NCBI GenBank assembly: GCA_963847665.1
Contig: CAWKAO010000002.1
Coordinates: 806,001-870,000, forward strand
DNA from: CAWKAO01 sp963847665
Lineage (GTDB): Bacteria > Actinomycetota > Humimicrobiia > Humimicrobiales > Humimicrobiaceae
DNA length: 64,000 nucleotides
Reading direction: 5' to 3'
Shown here piece after piece: positions 9,285 through 18,948 of the stretch (its first letter is position 1; each line of letters begins with the position of its first letter). The notes beneath the pieces were generated by a model. That model did not search any database and was not told the origin of the DNA. It saw nothing but the letters and a program-made list of their open reading frames with translations. Made by a program: the position numbers and the translations under genes.

Positions 9285-9701
9285 CTAAATAGATTTTTCC
9301 TGATCTATGTCCTGCTCGATCAATCTTGAGACAAGTGTGATAGGGCTCTCAGCAGCGTCTATTCCCCAGCCTTTATTGAATAACCATTCATTGCGCGGAT
9401 GATTTATGGTAGACACTACCCTGGGTCTGTTAGGCTGTAATTTTGAAAGCTGTGCCACAACCAGGTTATCCTCATCATCCCCCGTAACTGCAACTACCAC
9501 ATCAGCAGTCTTGATCCTTGCGCTTTCAAGCACGATCGTATCACAGCCGTCACCACATATTACTTCAAGATTTTTTGAAGTTTTTATTTGGCTGCAAACA
9601 TTCTCATTTTTTTCGACTACTACAACAGAATGGCCCTTGCTGCTCATATCCTCTGCAAGGCTTTTTCCGATTTTTCCTGCACCGACTATTAATATATTCA
9701 T
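9285..9701 (-). CDS. TrkA-N domain protein, short (N domain only)
   Basis: Single RCK-N Rossmann domain protein of 138 aa. It starts with the dinucleotide motif GAGKIGKSLAEDM; VVVVEKNE gives the acidic residue at the end of beta-2, followed by GDGCD and VVAVTGDDEDNLV. It lacks the TrkA-C ligand-binding domain present in the neighbour 9 bases upstream. Actinobacteria commonly carry such adjacent TrkA paralogues (ceoB/ceoC), thought to form a mixed gating ring for a potassium transporter. It converges on metF with only 2 bases between stops. Confidence 0.85.
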   Translation of the reverse strand: MNILIVGAGKIGKSLAEDMSSKGHSVVVVEKNENVCSQIKTSKNLEVICGDGCDTIVLESARIKTADVVVAVTGDDEDNLVVAQLSKLQPNRPRVVSTINHPRNEWLFNKGWGIDAAESPITLVSRLIEQDIDQEKSI

Positions 9702-9710
9702 TAGATCTCC

Positions 9711-10358
9711 TTATAGACCAAGTATCCTTTTTAACTGTGGCATTGAAGATGAAGAAACCGCAATGTGGATCAAGTCACCTTCATTCATCACCGAACCGAC
9801 TACAGGAATAAATGCCTTCCCCAACCTGGTTATTGAAAGGACCATTATCTCACCTGGAACATTGATCTTTTCACTGGTCTTTCCTGCAAGACTGTGGGGC
9901 AGCTCGACCTCTATTATCTCTACTTCCCCGTTTCCCAGGCTTAACTGTGAATTGATATCCTGATGGCAAATAAGTTCCTTTATCTTACCTGCACCCCAGG
10001 TCGTCGGAGAGATAGTAGCAATACCAAGTCTATTATATACTGTTGCCCTGACAGGGTCATATATCCTTGCAACGACTATCGGTACCCTGTACTCTTTTTT
10101 TGCGACAAGGGCTCCGATTATATTTCTGTTATCTCCGGGGGTCACCGATGCAAAGGCGTCGGCATCTTTTATACCGGCATTTTCCAGGACTTCCTTATCA
10201 TAGCCAAAACCGAGAATCTTATTGCCCTTAAAGCTGGCCCCCAGCCTGTCAAAAGATTTCACATCCATATCTATTATGTTGACTTTATGGCCTTCCATAG
10301 ACAGCATGTTTGCAAGCTGTGAGCCCACTCTTCCACAGCCCATTATTACTACCTGCAT
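9711..10358 (-). CDS. trkA: TrkA-family potassium uptake regulator (N and C domains)
   Basis: RCK-type regulator with the N domain (GCGRVGSQLANML; IDMD after beta-2; VTPGDNRN) and a C domain from about residue 135 (EVELPHSLAGKTSEKINVPGE). The last residues read IHIAVSSSSMPQLKRILG. At 215 aa it has standard length. It is the first gene of a two-gene unit with the short TrkA-N protein. It presumably gates a TrkH-like channel, possibly one encoded elsewhere because ktrB already has its own ktrA. It is separated by 138 AT-rich bases from the P-type ATPase gene upstream, which runs in the same direction. Confidence 0.88.
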   Translation of the reverse strand: MQVVIMGCGRVGSQLANMLSMEGHKVNIIDMDVKSFDRLGASFKGNKILGFGYDKEVLENAGIKDADAFASVTPGDNRNIIGALVAKKEYRVPIVVARIYDPVRATVYNRLGIATISPTTWGAGKIKELICHQDINSQLSLGNGEVEIIEVELPHSLAGKTSEKINVPGEIMVLSITRLGKAFIPVVGSVMNEGDLIHIAVSSSSMPQLKRILGL

Positions 10359-10496
10359 TTAGCCCTCTTTTCTCTTTAAAAGACTTAATTTAAAATAAAC
10401 AAGATATATTCCACCCCGTTTACCGGCTTTTAAAAAACCCTTTTAATTAATAAGTCCATTTAGATTATATTATTATTCTTTTTTAATTACATCAGC

Positions 10497-13277
10497 CTAC
10501 GCTATACGGTGTTTTTTATAGTTCCTTATAAGGAATTTTCTTAATTCTTCAAAAATAAATACTGAAGGAATAAATGCGATCGGAATGATCCAGTAATTTA
10601 AACCGATAGGTATATGGTTGAAAACACTATTAAGTCCCGGGATGTAAATCAGCATACTTAGTATTGCTAACTCTCCCAGGATGGCCCATAGAAGTAATTT
10701 GTTTTTAAAAAACCCTACCTTAAATACAGAGTCATAAGTTGTCCTGTTAGCAAAGGAATTCCCGATCTGTGTTGTGACTATAGCTGCTATAGAGGCAGTT
10801 ATTGCTGCTCTGTATACCGGATCTGTAATATAATTCTTCGGGTCGACACCGACCTCCTGGATCTCCTTGAAGGTATAACCATTGTGAAAATAAACCCAGA
10901 AAAATGCAAGCATAGCTGCAACAGCTTCAATTGGTCCAAGGAAGAAATAAGCTTTCAGCATACCCTTAAGTGTAAGCAGGCGCTCATTTCTTGCTCTGGG
11001 GGGTCTGCTCATTATTCCAGGTTCTGGAGCTTCCGTTGCCAGGGCAAGAGCAGGCAGCATATCTGTCCCGAGGTCAATGGCTAAAATCTGCATTATCGTT
11101 AGAGGAAGTGGGACCTTAAAAAGGACCATGAATATAAAGGGTACTGCCTCAGGTATGTTGCTCGCAAGGATATAATGTGAAAATTTCCTGAGGTTTTCAA
11201 AGACTGCCCTGCCCTCTTCAATAGCATTTACGATGCTTGCAAAGTTGTCATCGGTCAGGATCATGTCTGCTGCTTCCCTTGCGACATCTGTCCCAGAGAT
11301 CCCCATTGCTATACCGATATCTGCTGTCTTTAATGCAGGCGCATCGTTTACACCGTCACCTGTCATCGCGACAATGTGTCCATTTGTCTTTAAAGCCTGA
11401 GCTATTCGCATCTTATGTTCCGGGGAAACCCTTGCAAAAATAATATTATCCTCTTGCATAATATCCTGAAGTGTGGTGTCATCCATTTTTTCAATATCTG
11501 TGCCAAGATATATTTTGGATTGTCCTTTTATTATCCCTATTTTTTTTGCTATCGCATCAGCTGTAAGTCCATAGTCACCTGTTATCATTATGACTCTTAT
11601 GCCAGCTTTATAGCAGAAATCTATAGCTTTCTCCACTTCAGGGCGTGGAGGGTCTATCATGGCTGCAAGTCCAACAAATACCATATCTTTTTCGACATCC
11701 TGGTCGGTATATTCTCCTTTAAACCCGCTGAGGTCTTTATATGCAATTGCGAGTACCCTCAGGGCCCTCCTTGCATAAGAATCATTATATCTGTAAATAT
11801 CTTCCCGGACTTCTGGTGACAGCTCTACCACCTTTCCTTCTATATCTACTTTACTGCAGAGCTCAAGGACTTCTTTTGGAGCACCTTTGATAAATGCAAA
11901 GGTACCATTTCTTGTATCATGTATGGAGCTCATCCTTTTTCTATTGGAATCAAAAGGCAGCAGGAAGACTCTGGGTTCTTCTTTTAATTCTTTCTCATAA
12001 TCAAAACCGGCTTTTTTTGCAGCTACAAGCAATGCACCTTCTGTAGGATCACCTTTGATGATCCATGAACCGGTATCTTGTTCTCTTTGAAGCCTCGAAT
12101 TATTGCAATAAGACATCGCCCTTGAAATTGTCTTAAATATTTCTGTTGCTTCTGTACTATTGACCTTATTATTTTTAAAGCTAAAATCACCAGCAGGATC
12201 ATATCCCACTCCATTTACTTCATAACTGTGTTTATTGACCCAGACCTCTTTTACAGTCATCTCATTCTGAGTAAGGGTCCCCGTCTTATCAGTACATATC
12301 ACTGTAGTGCAGCCCAGTGTCTCTACAGAAGATAGTTTTTTGATTAATGCATTTCTTTTTGCCATCCTCTGCACACCCATAGCCAGGGCAAGAGTCACGG
12401 TCGGCAATAGCCCCTCCGGAATGAATGCAACAAGTATTCCTATTGCAAACACGAAGGAGCCTATGAATCCCAATCTCACCACGGATATTGAAAGAGTAAA
12501 AAACAGTATACCTATCCCTATCGCGATGTATGCCAGTAGCTGGCTTGCTTTGTTGATCTCCTTTTGAAGAGGGCTTAATTTTTCCTTAGCAGCCTGCGTA
12601 AAACCAGCTATCTTACCAAATTCCGTATTCATACCGGTCGCAAAAACAACGGCCTTTCCAGTGCCTGAAGAGATGCTGGTTCCTGCATATACTACATTTG
12701 TCAGCCGCATAGGATCAACTTCCCTGCCGATGATTGGGACCGAACTTTTTCTCTGTGGGTCAGATTCTCCTGTGAGCACTGCATTATTGGTCCTGAGTTC
12801 AAAGGATTCTATGAGTCTTGCATCTGCAGAGATGTTATCACCCTCACTTAATACCAGGATGTCACCAGGAATAAGTTCCATGGCTGGTACCTCTTTTATT
12901 TCTCCTGCCCTTAGGACTTTTGAATATGCCGGCAACATCTTCTTTAGGGCTTCAAGAGCTTTTTCAGCCTTGTATTCTTGCATAAAACTGAAAATCGCAT
13001 TTATTACAATGACCAGTATGATCGCATATCCCAGTTCCGGCATGTCGACTCTTGGGATGAAGCAGAGTCCTGCTGCAATCCATAAGATTATTGCAAACAT
13101 GTGAATAAAATTATCAAGGAATCTTACTAAAAGTGAGCGTTTTTTCTTTTCTTTTATCAGGTTAGGACCATAGGTCTCAAGTCTTTTAGCCGCTTCATCA
13201 TCTGATAGGCCAAAATCGGTTACCTGCAGTTCATTGAAGATCTGCTGTTTATCAAGTTCATAGTATTTAACATCCAT
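10497..13277 (-). CDS. P-type cation-transporting ATPase, type II with Na,K-ATPase-like (P2C) signatures
   Basis: Cation-pumping ATPase of 926 aa. It has an N-terminal cation-ATPase domain, TGES in the actuator domain, CTDKTGTLT with the phosphorylated Asp, KGAPKEVLELC in the nucleotide domain, and MTGDGVNDAPALK in the P domain. Membrane signatures resemble Na,K-ATPases more than calcium pumps: IPEGLLPTVTLALA in M4, SNIPEAVPF in M5, and IDLGTDMLPALALATE in M6. These keep the Glu, Glu, Asp and Asp that bind cations in P2C pumps. Its neighbours are potassium regulators. The ATG has no Shine-Dalgarno and sits 9 bases after a TATAAT box, suggesting a leaderless mRNA. The transported ion is inferred, and calcium remains possible. 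Confidence 0.9.
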   Translation of the reverse strand: MDVKYYELDKQQIFNELQVTDFGLSDDEAAKRLETYGPNLIKEKKKRSLLVRFLDNFIHMFAIILWIAAGLCFIPRVDMPELGYAIILVIVINAIFSFMQEYKAEKALEALKKMLPAYSKVLRAGEIKEVPAMELIPGDILVLSEGDNISADARLIESFELRTNNAVLTGESDPQRKSSVPIIGREVDPMRLTNVVYAGTSISSGTGKAVVFATGMNTEFGKIAGFTQAAKEKLSPLQKEINKASQLLAYIAIGIGILFFTLSISVVRLGFIGSFVFAIGILVAFIPEGLLPTVTLALAMGVQRMAKRNALIKKLSSVETLGCTTVICTDKTGTLTQNEMTVKEVWVNKHSYEVNGVGYDPAGDFSFKNNKVNSTEATEIFKTISRAMSYCNNSRLQREQDTGSWIIKGDPTEGALLVAAKKAGFDYEKELKEEPRVFLLPFDSNRKRMSSIHDTRNGTFAFIKGAPKEVLELCSKVDIEGKVVELSPEVREDIYRYNDSYARRALRVLAIAYKDLSGFKGEYTDQDVEKDMVFVGLAAMIDPPRPEVEKAIDFCYKAGIRVIMITGDYGLTADAIAKKIGIIKGQSKIYLGTDIEKMDDTTLQDIMQEDNIIFARVSPEHKMRIAQALKTNGHIVAMTGDGVNDAPALKTADIGIAMGISGTDVAREAADMILTDDNFASIVNAIEEGRAVFENLRKFSHYILASNIPEAVPFIFMVLFKVPLPLTIMQILAIDLGTDMLPALALATEAPEPGIMSRPPRARNERLLTLKGMLKAYFFLGPIEAVAAMLAFFWVYFHNGYTFKEIQEVGVDPKNYITDPVYRAAITASIAAIVTTQIGNSFANRTTYDSVFKVGFFKNKLLLWAILGELAILSMLIYIPGLNSVFNHIPIGLNYWIIPIAFIPSVFIFEELRKFLIRNYKKHRIA

Positions 13278-13286
13278 AATCAGCGA

Positions 13287-13314
13287 ATTATACTCTTTTT
13301 AAGAAAATAGCAAA
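13287..13314 (-). promoter_or_regulatory. Putative promoter of the P-type ATPase gene
   Basis: On the minus strand a perfect TATAAT (13292-13287) lies 9 bases before the ATG. A weak -35-like TTTGCT is 16 bases upstream of it. The start of transcription would fall at or within a few bases of the ATG, and no ribosome site precedes the gene. Confidence 0.45.
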
Positions 13315-13445
13315 TAAAAAAATTTTAGCATTTTATCAGTTTGGTTTATGCTGTTAATATTATAATTTAAAACCTTTATAATATATATATTATGATTATT
13401 TACCTGTTTAAATCACTTATAAACCTCTAAAGAAAAGGAACTACT

Positions 13446-14147
13446 ATGGAAGAAAAAAATCTAAAAAATTCCTGCCAGATATGCAAAAACCCCACCAGTA
13501 AAGAAGAGTTGTTTCCTATAGAATTAATAGACAGGCAATTAATAGTATTTATCAGAAAAAAATATCCAGGGTGTGACCTGAAGGGTTTTATCTGCAAATC
13601 TGACCTAAGTGCGATAAGGCTTCAATATCTTGAGGAGGTGCTTAAAAAAGATAAAGGTGAACTTTCATCTATCGAAAAAAAATTGATAAAAAACCTTAAA
13701 GAACAGGAGACTGTTACAGAAAATATAAATATTGAATTTGATGAACAACTGTCACTCGGACAAAGATTATCAGACAAGATCGCAAGCTTTGGGGGTAGCT
13801 GGAAATTTATCTCCATCTTTATGGGGTTTATTTTTATATGGATAATCATAAATTCCATCAGTCTTTTAAGTAAAAATTTTGATCCATACCCATTCATACT
13901 TTTAAATCTTCTACTTTCATGTGTTGCAGCAATACAGGCGCCTGTTATTATGATGAGCCAGAACAGGCAGGAATCCAAGGATCGTCTCAGGTCAAGAAAT
14001 GACTATGTCGTGAACCTGAAAGCAGAACTGGAAATAAGAAATTTAAATGAAAAAATAGACAACCTGCTGATGCACCAGTGGGAAAGACTGATGGAGATAC
14101 AAAAAATACAGACTGAGATATTAAACGAAATATCAAGTAAAAAATAG
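13446..14147 (+). CDS. DUF1003 membrane protein
   Basis: Member of the DUF1003 family, small membrane proteins of unknown function. The N-terminal 65 residues contain a CxxC-type pair (SCQICKNP) plus a further two Cys (GCDLKGFICKSDL), possibly metal binding. The DUF1003 core starts at about residue 105 (GQRLSDKIASFGGSWKFI), has two membrane segments (about 120-140 and 150-170) with YPFILLNLLLS and QAPVIMMSQNRQ, and ends in a basic coiled-coil tail. GAAAAGGAACTACT precedes the ATG. It is divergent from the P-type ATPase and convergent with the HtrA gene. No functional prediction is justified beyond the family. Confidence 0.85.
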   Translation: MEEKNLKNSCQICKNPTSKEELFPIELIDRQLIVFIRKKYPGCDLKGFICKSDLSAIRLQYLEEVLKKDKGELSSIEKKLIKNLKEQETVTENINIEFDEQLSLGQRLSDKIASFGGSWKFISIFMGFIFIWIIINSISLLSKNFDPYPFILLNLLLSCVAAIQAPVIMMSQNRQESKDRLRSRNDYVVNLKAELEIRNLNEKIDNLLMHQWERLMEIQKIQTEILNEISSKK

Positions 14148-14179
14148 CTCGAGATTCGAGATGAATGTTGTAAATGAGA

Positions 14180-14221
14180 TTGCCCCTGATTTTTTTGTTA
14201 ATTATTATTCATCAGGGGCAA
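14180..14221. terminator. Inverted repeat between convergent genes, possible bidirectional terminator
   Basis: Perfect 11-base arms (TTGCCCCTGAT / ATCAGGGGCAA) flank a 20-base AT-rich loop that itself has a run of seven T. It lies between the stops of the DUF1003 and HtrA genes, which converge. There is no clean T tract after the stem on either strand, so termination is inferred from position only. Confidence 0.4.
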
Positions 14222-14269
14222 CCACCTTCGGAGGGGATGTCCAGATTAAATTATTTTTTAATATCCATC

Positions 14270-15448
14270 TTAGCCGTTTAAATTTTCAGGTTTTTCTACA
14301 AAAACAACATTTGCTTCAATTGTCTCACCGTTTCTGTTTAAAGTGATAGTAACGCTATCACCCACATTATATCTTAGTATCTGTGCGACCAGCTCTAAAG
14401 GAGTTTCTATAGTTTTGTCACCAACAGCCGTGATTATATCTCCAGGTTTGATTCCGGCTTTCTGTGCAGGATATCCTTCGATCACTGTTTTAATATAAAC
14501 ACCATTAATATCAGTGGTGTTTTCAGCCATTTCAATCCCTAAATAAGGTGTCTTGATATCTCCTGAATTTATAAGCTTATCTGCTATATCCAGTGCAGTA
14601 TCACTTGGGATGGCAAAACCTATACCAGAACTTGAACCTGTAGTCGAATATATCATTGTATTGACCCCGAGTACCTGACCTGCGGAGTTAACAAGTGCAC
14701 CACCACTGTTACCGGGATTAATAGCTGCATCAGTCTGAATCAGATCGATAAGAGGCAGGCTCCCGTATGATATTGCAACGTCTCTTCCTACTGCGCTTAT
14801 CACGCCGACAGTAACTGATTCCTGAAATCCAAAAGGACTTCCTACTGCTATTGCAAGCTGGCCCACTTTAACATTAGAAACTGCTGTAAATTCCGCTGGT
14901 TTCAGTCCGGTGGCCTCTATTTTTATTACTGCAATATCTGTATTAGCATCAGCACCGATAAGTTTAGCAGTGTATTCGCTTCCGTCATTAAGAGTAACAG
15001 TCATCGCATTTGCATCTGCTGCAACATGGTTATTGGTAATTATATATCCGTCTGAGCTGTAGATTATTCCGGAGCCCACTCCTTCACCTTCCCTGAGGTT
15101 TCCAAATGCATCCTGCTGGGTCAGCTGTACCTTGACATTTACAACAGAGGGCTTAACGCTCTCAGCGACTTTACTGATCGCTTCATCAAAGTTTGCCAGT
15201 ATTTCCTGCTCGCTGATCTTACCTTCTGCAAGCTGAGGTTTTTCCTGAGCAGTGGCAGATGTATCAGCAGATGGAACAGCAGGAGATGTCTCTGCGGGCA
15301 CTGTAGTTTCAACTTTTGCCTCAGACTTTAAGTGAATGCTTGGGGGTTCGATTGTGAGTCCCATAAAAGAGCACCCGGCAATCGAAAAAACAAGCAGTAA
15401 ACCTGCTATCGATGTTATTACTATAGATGTTATTTTCTTTCTATACAT
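14270..15448 (-). CDS. htrA: HtrA/DegP-type serine protease, membrane-anchored lipoprotein
   Basis: Envelope quality-control protease (392 aa). The N terminus has a hydrophobic segment ending in the lipobox FSIAGC, so it is probably a lipoprotein outside the membrane. A Ser/Thr/Ala-rich linker follows to about residue 75. The trypsin-like domain has the triad in ITNNHVA (His), ANTDIAVI (Asp) and INPGNSGGAL (Ser). One PDZ domain from about residue 295 (YLGIEMAENT ... GIKPGDIITAVGD) completes it. It lies downstream of a response regulator and histidine kinase on the same strand, the mprA-mprB-pepD order of actinobacteria. This suggests it is both a target and a feedback part of an envelope-stress circuit. 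About 190 bases separate it from the kinase, so it may have its own promoter. Confidence 0.92.
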   Translation of the reverse strand: MYRKKITSIVITSIAGLLLVFSIAGCSFMGLTIEPPSIHLKSEAKVETTVPAETSPAVPSADTSATAQEKPQLAEGKISEQEILANFDEAISKVAESVKPSVVNVKVQLTQQDAFGNLREGEGVGSGIIYSSDGYIITNNHVAADANAMTVTLNDGSEYTAKLIGADANTDIAVIKIEATGLKPAEFTAVSNVKVGQLAIAVGSPFGFQESVTVGVISAVGRDVAISYGSLPLIDLIQTDAAINPGNSGGALVNSAGQVLGVNTMIYSTTGSSSGIGFAIPSDTALDIADKLINSGDIKTPYLGIEMAENTTDINGVYIKTVIEGYPAQKAGIKPGDIITAVGDKTIETPLELVAQILRYNVGDSVTITLNRNGETIEANVVFVEKPENLNG

Positions 15449-15639
15449 ACTTCCCTTTCTTACATTTTTTCGTCTTAAATACTGAATTCATTATTTAGCA
15501 ATTTTATCGTTTTGAATTTTTGTATTTTTAACTGTCAGTATTGATTATATACATGGAGATTAAATAAAAATTAAAAGAATATTAATTTTTTTTAATGTTG
15601 GGAAAAATTTATTGGGGGTAATATTATAGCCCTGCCGAT

Positions 15640-16989
15640 TTATAGACCTGCAGGCAGTTTTACAATAAACTTACTTCCATGGTCTTTAGTGCTTTCAACA
15701 CTTATTGCTCCGTTATGTGCCTCTACTATCCATTTTACTATTGACAGTCCAAGACCGGAACCCTGGTTGCCCCTGGCCTTTTCAGCCTGGTAGAACCTGT
15801 CAAATATATGAGGGATATCTTCCTCCGGAATTCCGGGCCCATCGTCTTCAACAATAATAACAGCAAAACCATCTTGTTTTTTTATGGTTAATATTACATG
15901 GCCATTTTTGTTATTATATTTTAAAGCATTATCTATCAGGTTTATAAGGAGCCTGGTTATAAGAGTCTGGTCGGCTTTGATCTCTGTACTGCCTCCAGAA
16001 AAAAATTTGACCTCAATTCCTTTTTGTTTTGAAATATTTTTATACTCCCTGACTACCTCTTCACCTATTATTCCAAGGTCAAGTATTTCAAAACTTAGCT
16101 GGTATTTGCCTTCTTCACTTCTGTAAAGCATGAGCAGCTGTGAGATCATATAGCTCATTTTTTTGCATTCATCAAGAATGTTAGTAACAGCTTTTCTATA
16201 CTCACTGGTACCAGGCTTGTCAGCCAGTACCTGTTCTGCCTGGGCAGATATGATAGCAAGCGGAGTCCGTAACTCATGTGAAGCATCAGAAGTAAACTGT
16301 CTCTCCTTTTTAATAAAAGCTTCAAGCTTGTCTATCATCTCATTAAATGTGACCCCAAGCCTTCCTACTTCATCCTCAGTTTTTGTGACCTTCAACCTCT
16401 GGTTTAAGTCTCCTTTGATTATTTTCCTGGCAGTCTTTGTTATACTATCGATCGGCCTTAACGCCCTGTCTGCAAGAAACAGGCCCCCGAGGGATGTAAA
16501 GAAAATATAAAGCGGGACTGATATCAATAATATGATCTTTAAGTTTCTCAAAATTATACTTAGATCTTCAAGAGACCGGCTGACTCTTATCCAACCTATG
16601 AGCTCACCATTGGAAGAAAGTGGACTGTCGTAAACTGTCCATCTGTTATCATCTATACTTATATATCTTATTTGTTCACTTTCAATAGGAAGCTTTAACA
16701 GCTCTGGCAGGACCTGGCTTTCAATATTTGCATTTCCACTGACATCGAAGACAACAAAATAAGTATTGGTAGATAATATCTTGTACGGTTCCTCGATCCT
16801 TATCATATTACCCTCAATATGGAGTATGGAAAGTACCTGATCTGCATCAGTCTTTATAATTTCTTTATTGTGCTGGTATAGCAATTGTGAAATGGCGGCA
16901 TAAAGAAAAATACTGAAAATTGTCAGTAAGATAAGAAGAAAGAGAGCATACCATAATGTTATCTTATATCTTATTTTAAGATTTCGCAT
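15640..16989 (-). CDS. Two-component sensor histidine kinase
   Basis: Membrane histidine kinase of 449 aa. Membrane segment 1 is at about 10-32, followed by an extracytoplasmic sensor of about 120 residues, membrane segment 2 at about 150-172, HAMP (LRPIDSITKTARKI ... DEVGRLGVTFNEM), HisKA with the phosphorylated His in DASHELRTPLAI, then HATPase_c (N box LIDNALKYN, G1 VEDDGPGIPEEDI, G2 GSGLGLSIVKWI). Its start overlaps the response regulator stop by 14 bases, so the two are co-translated. The HtrA gene downstream points to envelope stress as the signal, an inference from the mprAB-pepD arrangement. Confidence 0.92.
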   Translation of the reverse strand: MRNLKIRYKITLWYALFLLILLTIFSIFLYAAISQLLYQHNKEIIKTDADQVLSILHIEGNMIRIEEPYKILSTNTYFVVFDVSGNANIESQVLPELLKLPIESEQIRYISIDDNRWTVYDSPLSSNGELIGWIRVSRSLEDLSIILRNLKIILLISVPLYIFFTSLGGLFLADRALRPIDSITKTARKIIKGDLNQRLKVTKTEDEVGRLGVTFNEMIDKLEAFIKKERQFTSDASHELRTPLAIISAQAEQVLADKPGTSEYRKAVTNILDECKKMSYMISQLLMLYRSEEGKYQLSFEILDLGIIGEEVVREYKNISKQKGIEVKFFSGGSTEIKADQTLITRLLINLIDNALKYNNKNGHVILTIKKQDGFAVIIVEDDGPGIPEEDIPHIFDRFYQAEKARGNQGSGLGLSIVKWIVEAHNGAISVESTKDHGSKFIVKLPAGL

Positions 16990-17659
16990 TCTTATCCTTG
17001 ATCACATAGCCTCCGCCCCTGATAGTATGGATAAGCTTGTTTTCAAAACCTTCATCTATTTTCCTGCGGAGATATCTTATATATACTTCAACGATATTAG
17101 AATTATATTCAAAATCAAGATCCCAAACGTGTTCAGCTATCTGGGACTTTGTAAGCACCCTGTTGATGTTTTTGAGAAAATATTCAAGCATCGCATATTC
17201 TTTAGAAGTCAGTTCGATCATTTTATCTCCCCTGCTTACCTCTCTGGTCACGGTATCCAGTTTAAGGTCATCTATGGAAAGGATGATATCCCTTTTTTCT
17301 TTTTGCCTTCTCACAAGCGCCCTTATCCTTGCAAGAAGCTCATCAAAGGAAAAAGGTTTTATAAGGTAATCATCAGCACCTGTATCAAGCCCATTGACCC
17401 TGTCTTCTATCGAATCACGTGCAGTCAATATAAGTACCGGGGTATTAATTTTTTTTGAGCGTATCTTCCGCAGTAAGGTCATCCCGTCTATTACAGGGAT
17501 CATCAGGTCCAGGACTATGCAGTCATAATCTACCGAATATATATATTTTTCTCCCTGGCTTCCATTTTTTGCAGTATCTACATTATAACCTTTTTCCTTT
17601 AGCCTTTTTGCAATAAGGCTTAGAAGCGAGGGTTCATCTTCTATTACAAGTATCCTCAA
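16976..17659 (-). CDS. OmpR/PhoB-family response regulator
   Basis: DNA-binding response regulator (227 aa). The receiver domain has the acidic pair (VIEDEPSLL), the phosphorylated Asp in YDCIVLDLMIPVIDG (about residue 52), Thr in LILTARD and Lys in YLIKPFSF. The C-terminal winged helix (from about 125) ends EVYIRYLRRKIDE ... IHTIRGGGYVI. Translation starts at a TTG with AAAGGAG eight bases upstream. It is the first gene of the regulator-kinase unit; 139 AT-rich bases upstream hold the promoter. Confidence 0.93.
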   Translation of the reverse strand: MRILVIEDEPSLLSLIAKRLKEKGYNVDTAKNGSQGEKYIYSVDYDCIVLDLMIPVIDGMTLLRKIRSKKINTPVLILTARDSIEDRVNGLDTGADDYLIKPFSFDELLARIRALVRRQKEKRDIILSIDDLKLDTVTREVSRGDKMIELTSKEYAMLEYFLKNINRVLTKSQIAEHVWDLDFEYNSNIVEVYIRYLRRKIDEGFENKLIHTIRGGGYVIKDKNAKS

Positions 17660-17927
17660 ATTTTTTCTCCTTTTACTGTAATATTATTATTTATTATATG
17701 AGATGCTGATTAAAATAAAATTAAAATTTTCTAATTTTATTTTAAAAACTGTTATGTTATAAAGAAATATACTTTTAATTTAATACTTTTAAGAAGCTAT
17801 GGCAAAAATAAAGGGTGGTCTTAACCACAGTGCTACTCATAATTTAAAGACCTGGTACGGCATGAGCCTGAGGCTTATCTTTGAAGGTCAGTCCTTATTA
17901 AAATCAACTTTAAAAAAGAGGAAAGAA

Positions 17928-18948
17928 ATGAATTACATATTTGGTGGCTCAAAAAAAACAAAAGTAATGGTGATCTGCTTATTAATTACAGTATTATTTA
18001 CGGTTGCTGGAATATCTGGTTGTAATTTAGTCTCCAAGCCAATAGAAACTGCGACCCACAACAGGCCAGGCTTCATCTGAATCAACAACAACAGAATTGA
18101 TAGCAGAAACAACTGTTGAGACTACGATGCAGGAATCAACAACAGAATCAACAGATACAGATAAATCCAAAGAGATAGAAAGTGAATTCAATTCAATTGA
18201 AAAATCAACAGCTAATATTATAGAAATATTTAATTTTATTGATGCAAATATTAAAGATTCAATGCCGGAACTTGCCTCAGAAATGGTCTATAGTGTAATG
18301 AAGCTGTGCGAGGAATACAAATTTGATTTCACTGATAAATTTAGTGGTCCCGATGTGCAAAATACTATCATAAGCCTTTTACCATCACTGGAACAAATAG
18401 ACCTTGCTACACTTGTTAAAACTGATAACCAGAAAGTAAAAGGCCTTATCCAGGAAGCTATTGATAAAAAATATAAATTGATGGCAGTTGAAGGATTTAT
18501 AATGCCGCTGGTGGATTATAAGGCTTATGATATATATAGGTCCTATCTTTCCCAGGAAATGAACGACTATATTGATATAAAGCTTGATGAGTCAGAGCAT
18601 CCTTCAGTTTTGGACGCAGGTATAGTCATCTCTATGGATGATTTTATAGGCAGGATCATAAAGTCTATGGATTATGTAAAAAATTTCCCTGATTCCCCAA
18701 GAGCAGTCGAAGTAAACCAGTTTAATAACGGGAGAATATTTATATATCTTAGTGGTATTGACAATAATCCAGTATTTGACTCAAACCAGAAGATACTGCC
18801 TGATAGATTATCTGAATTTGAAAATAATCTGACAAAATACGTTGATACTGAATTTGGAAAGATACTTTCTTCTTATCTTGATTTACTGACACAGGAAAAT
18901 TATATAAGAACCCAAAAGGTAGATGACTTTCTAAATAATCTTCAATAA
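17928..18948 (+). CDS. Lipoprotein of unknown function (frameshifted)
   Basis: Secreted lipoprotein. The ATG at 17928 is preceded by AAGAGGAAAGAA. The signal peptide ends in the lipobox AGISGC, followed by a Ser/Thr-rich linker (ESTTTE, VETT). A helical acidic domain of about 250 residues follows, with no family I recognise. The frame breaks at CCC (18055-18057). Dropping one C joins the signal peptide to the linker (ETATTTGQASSES), giving about 339 aa. The longer in-frame upstream extension (from 17799) has no ribosome site and would bury the signal peptide. The linker style resembles other lipoproteins in this window (HtrA, BtuF, the Gmad2 protein). Function unknown. Confidence 0.7.

Noticed and set aside
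17799..17927. N-terminal extension of the lipoprotein gene
   Set aside because: It would place 43 residues before the signal peptide and has no ribosome site; the internal ATG has one.
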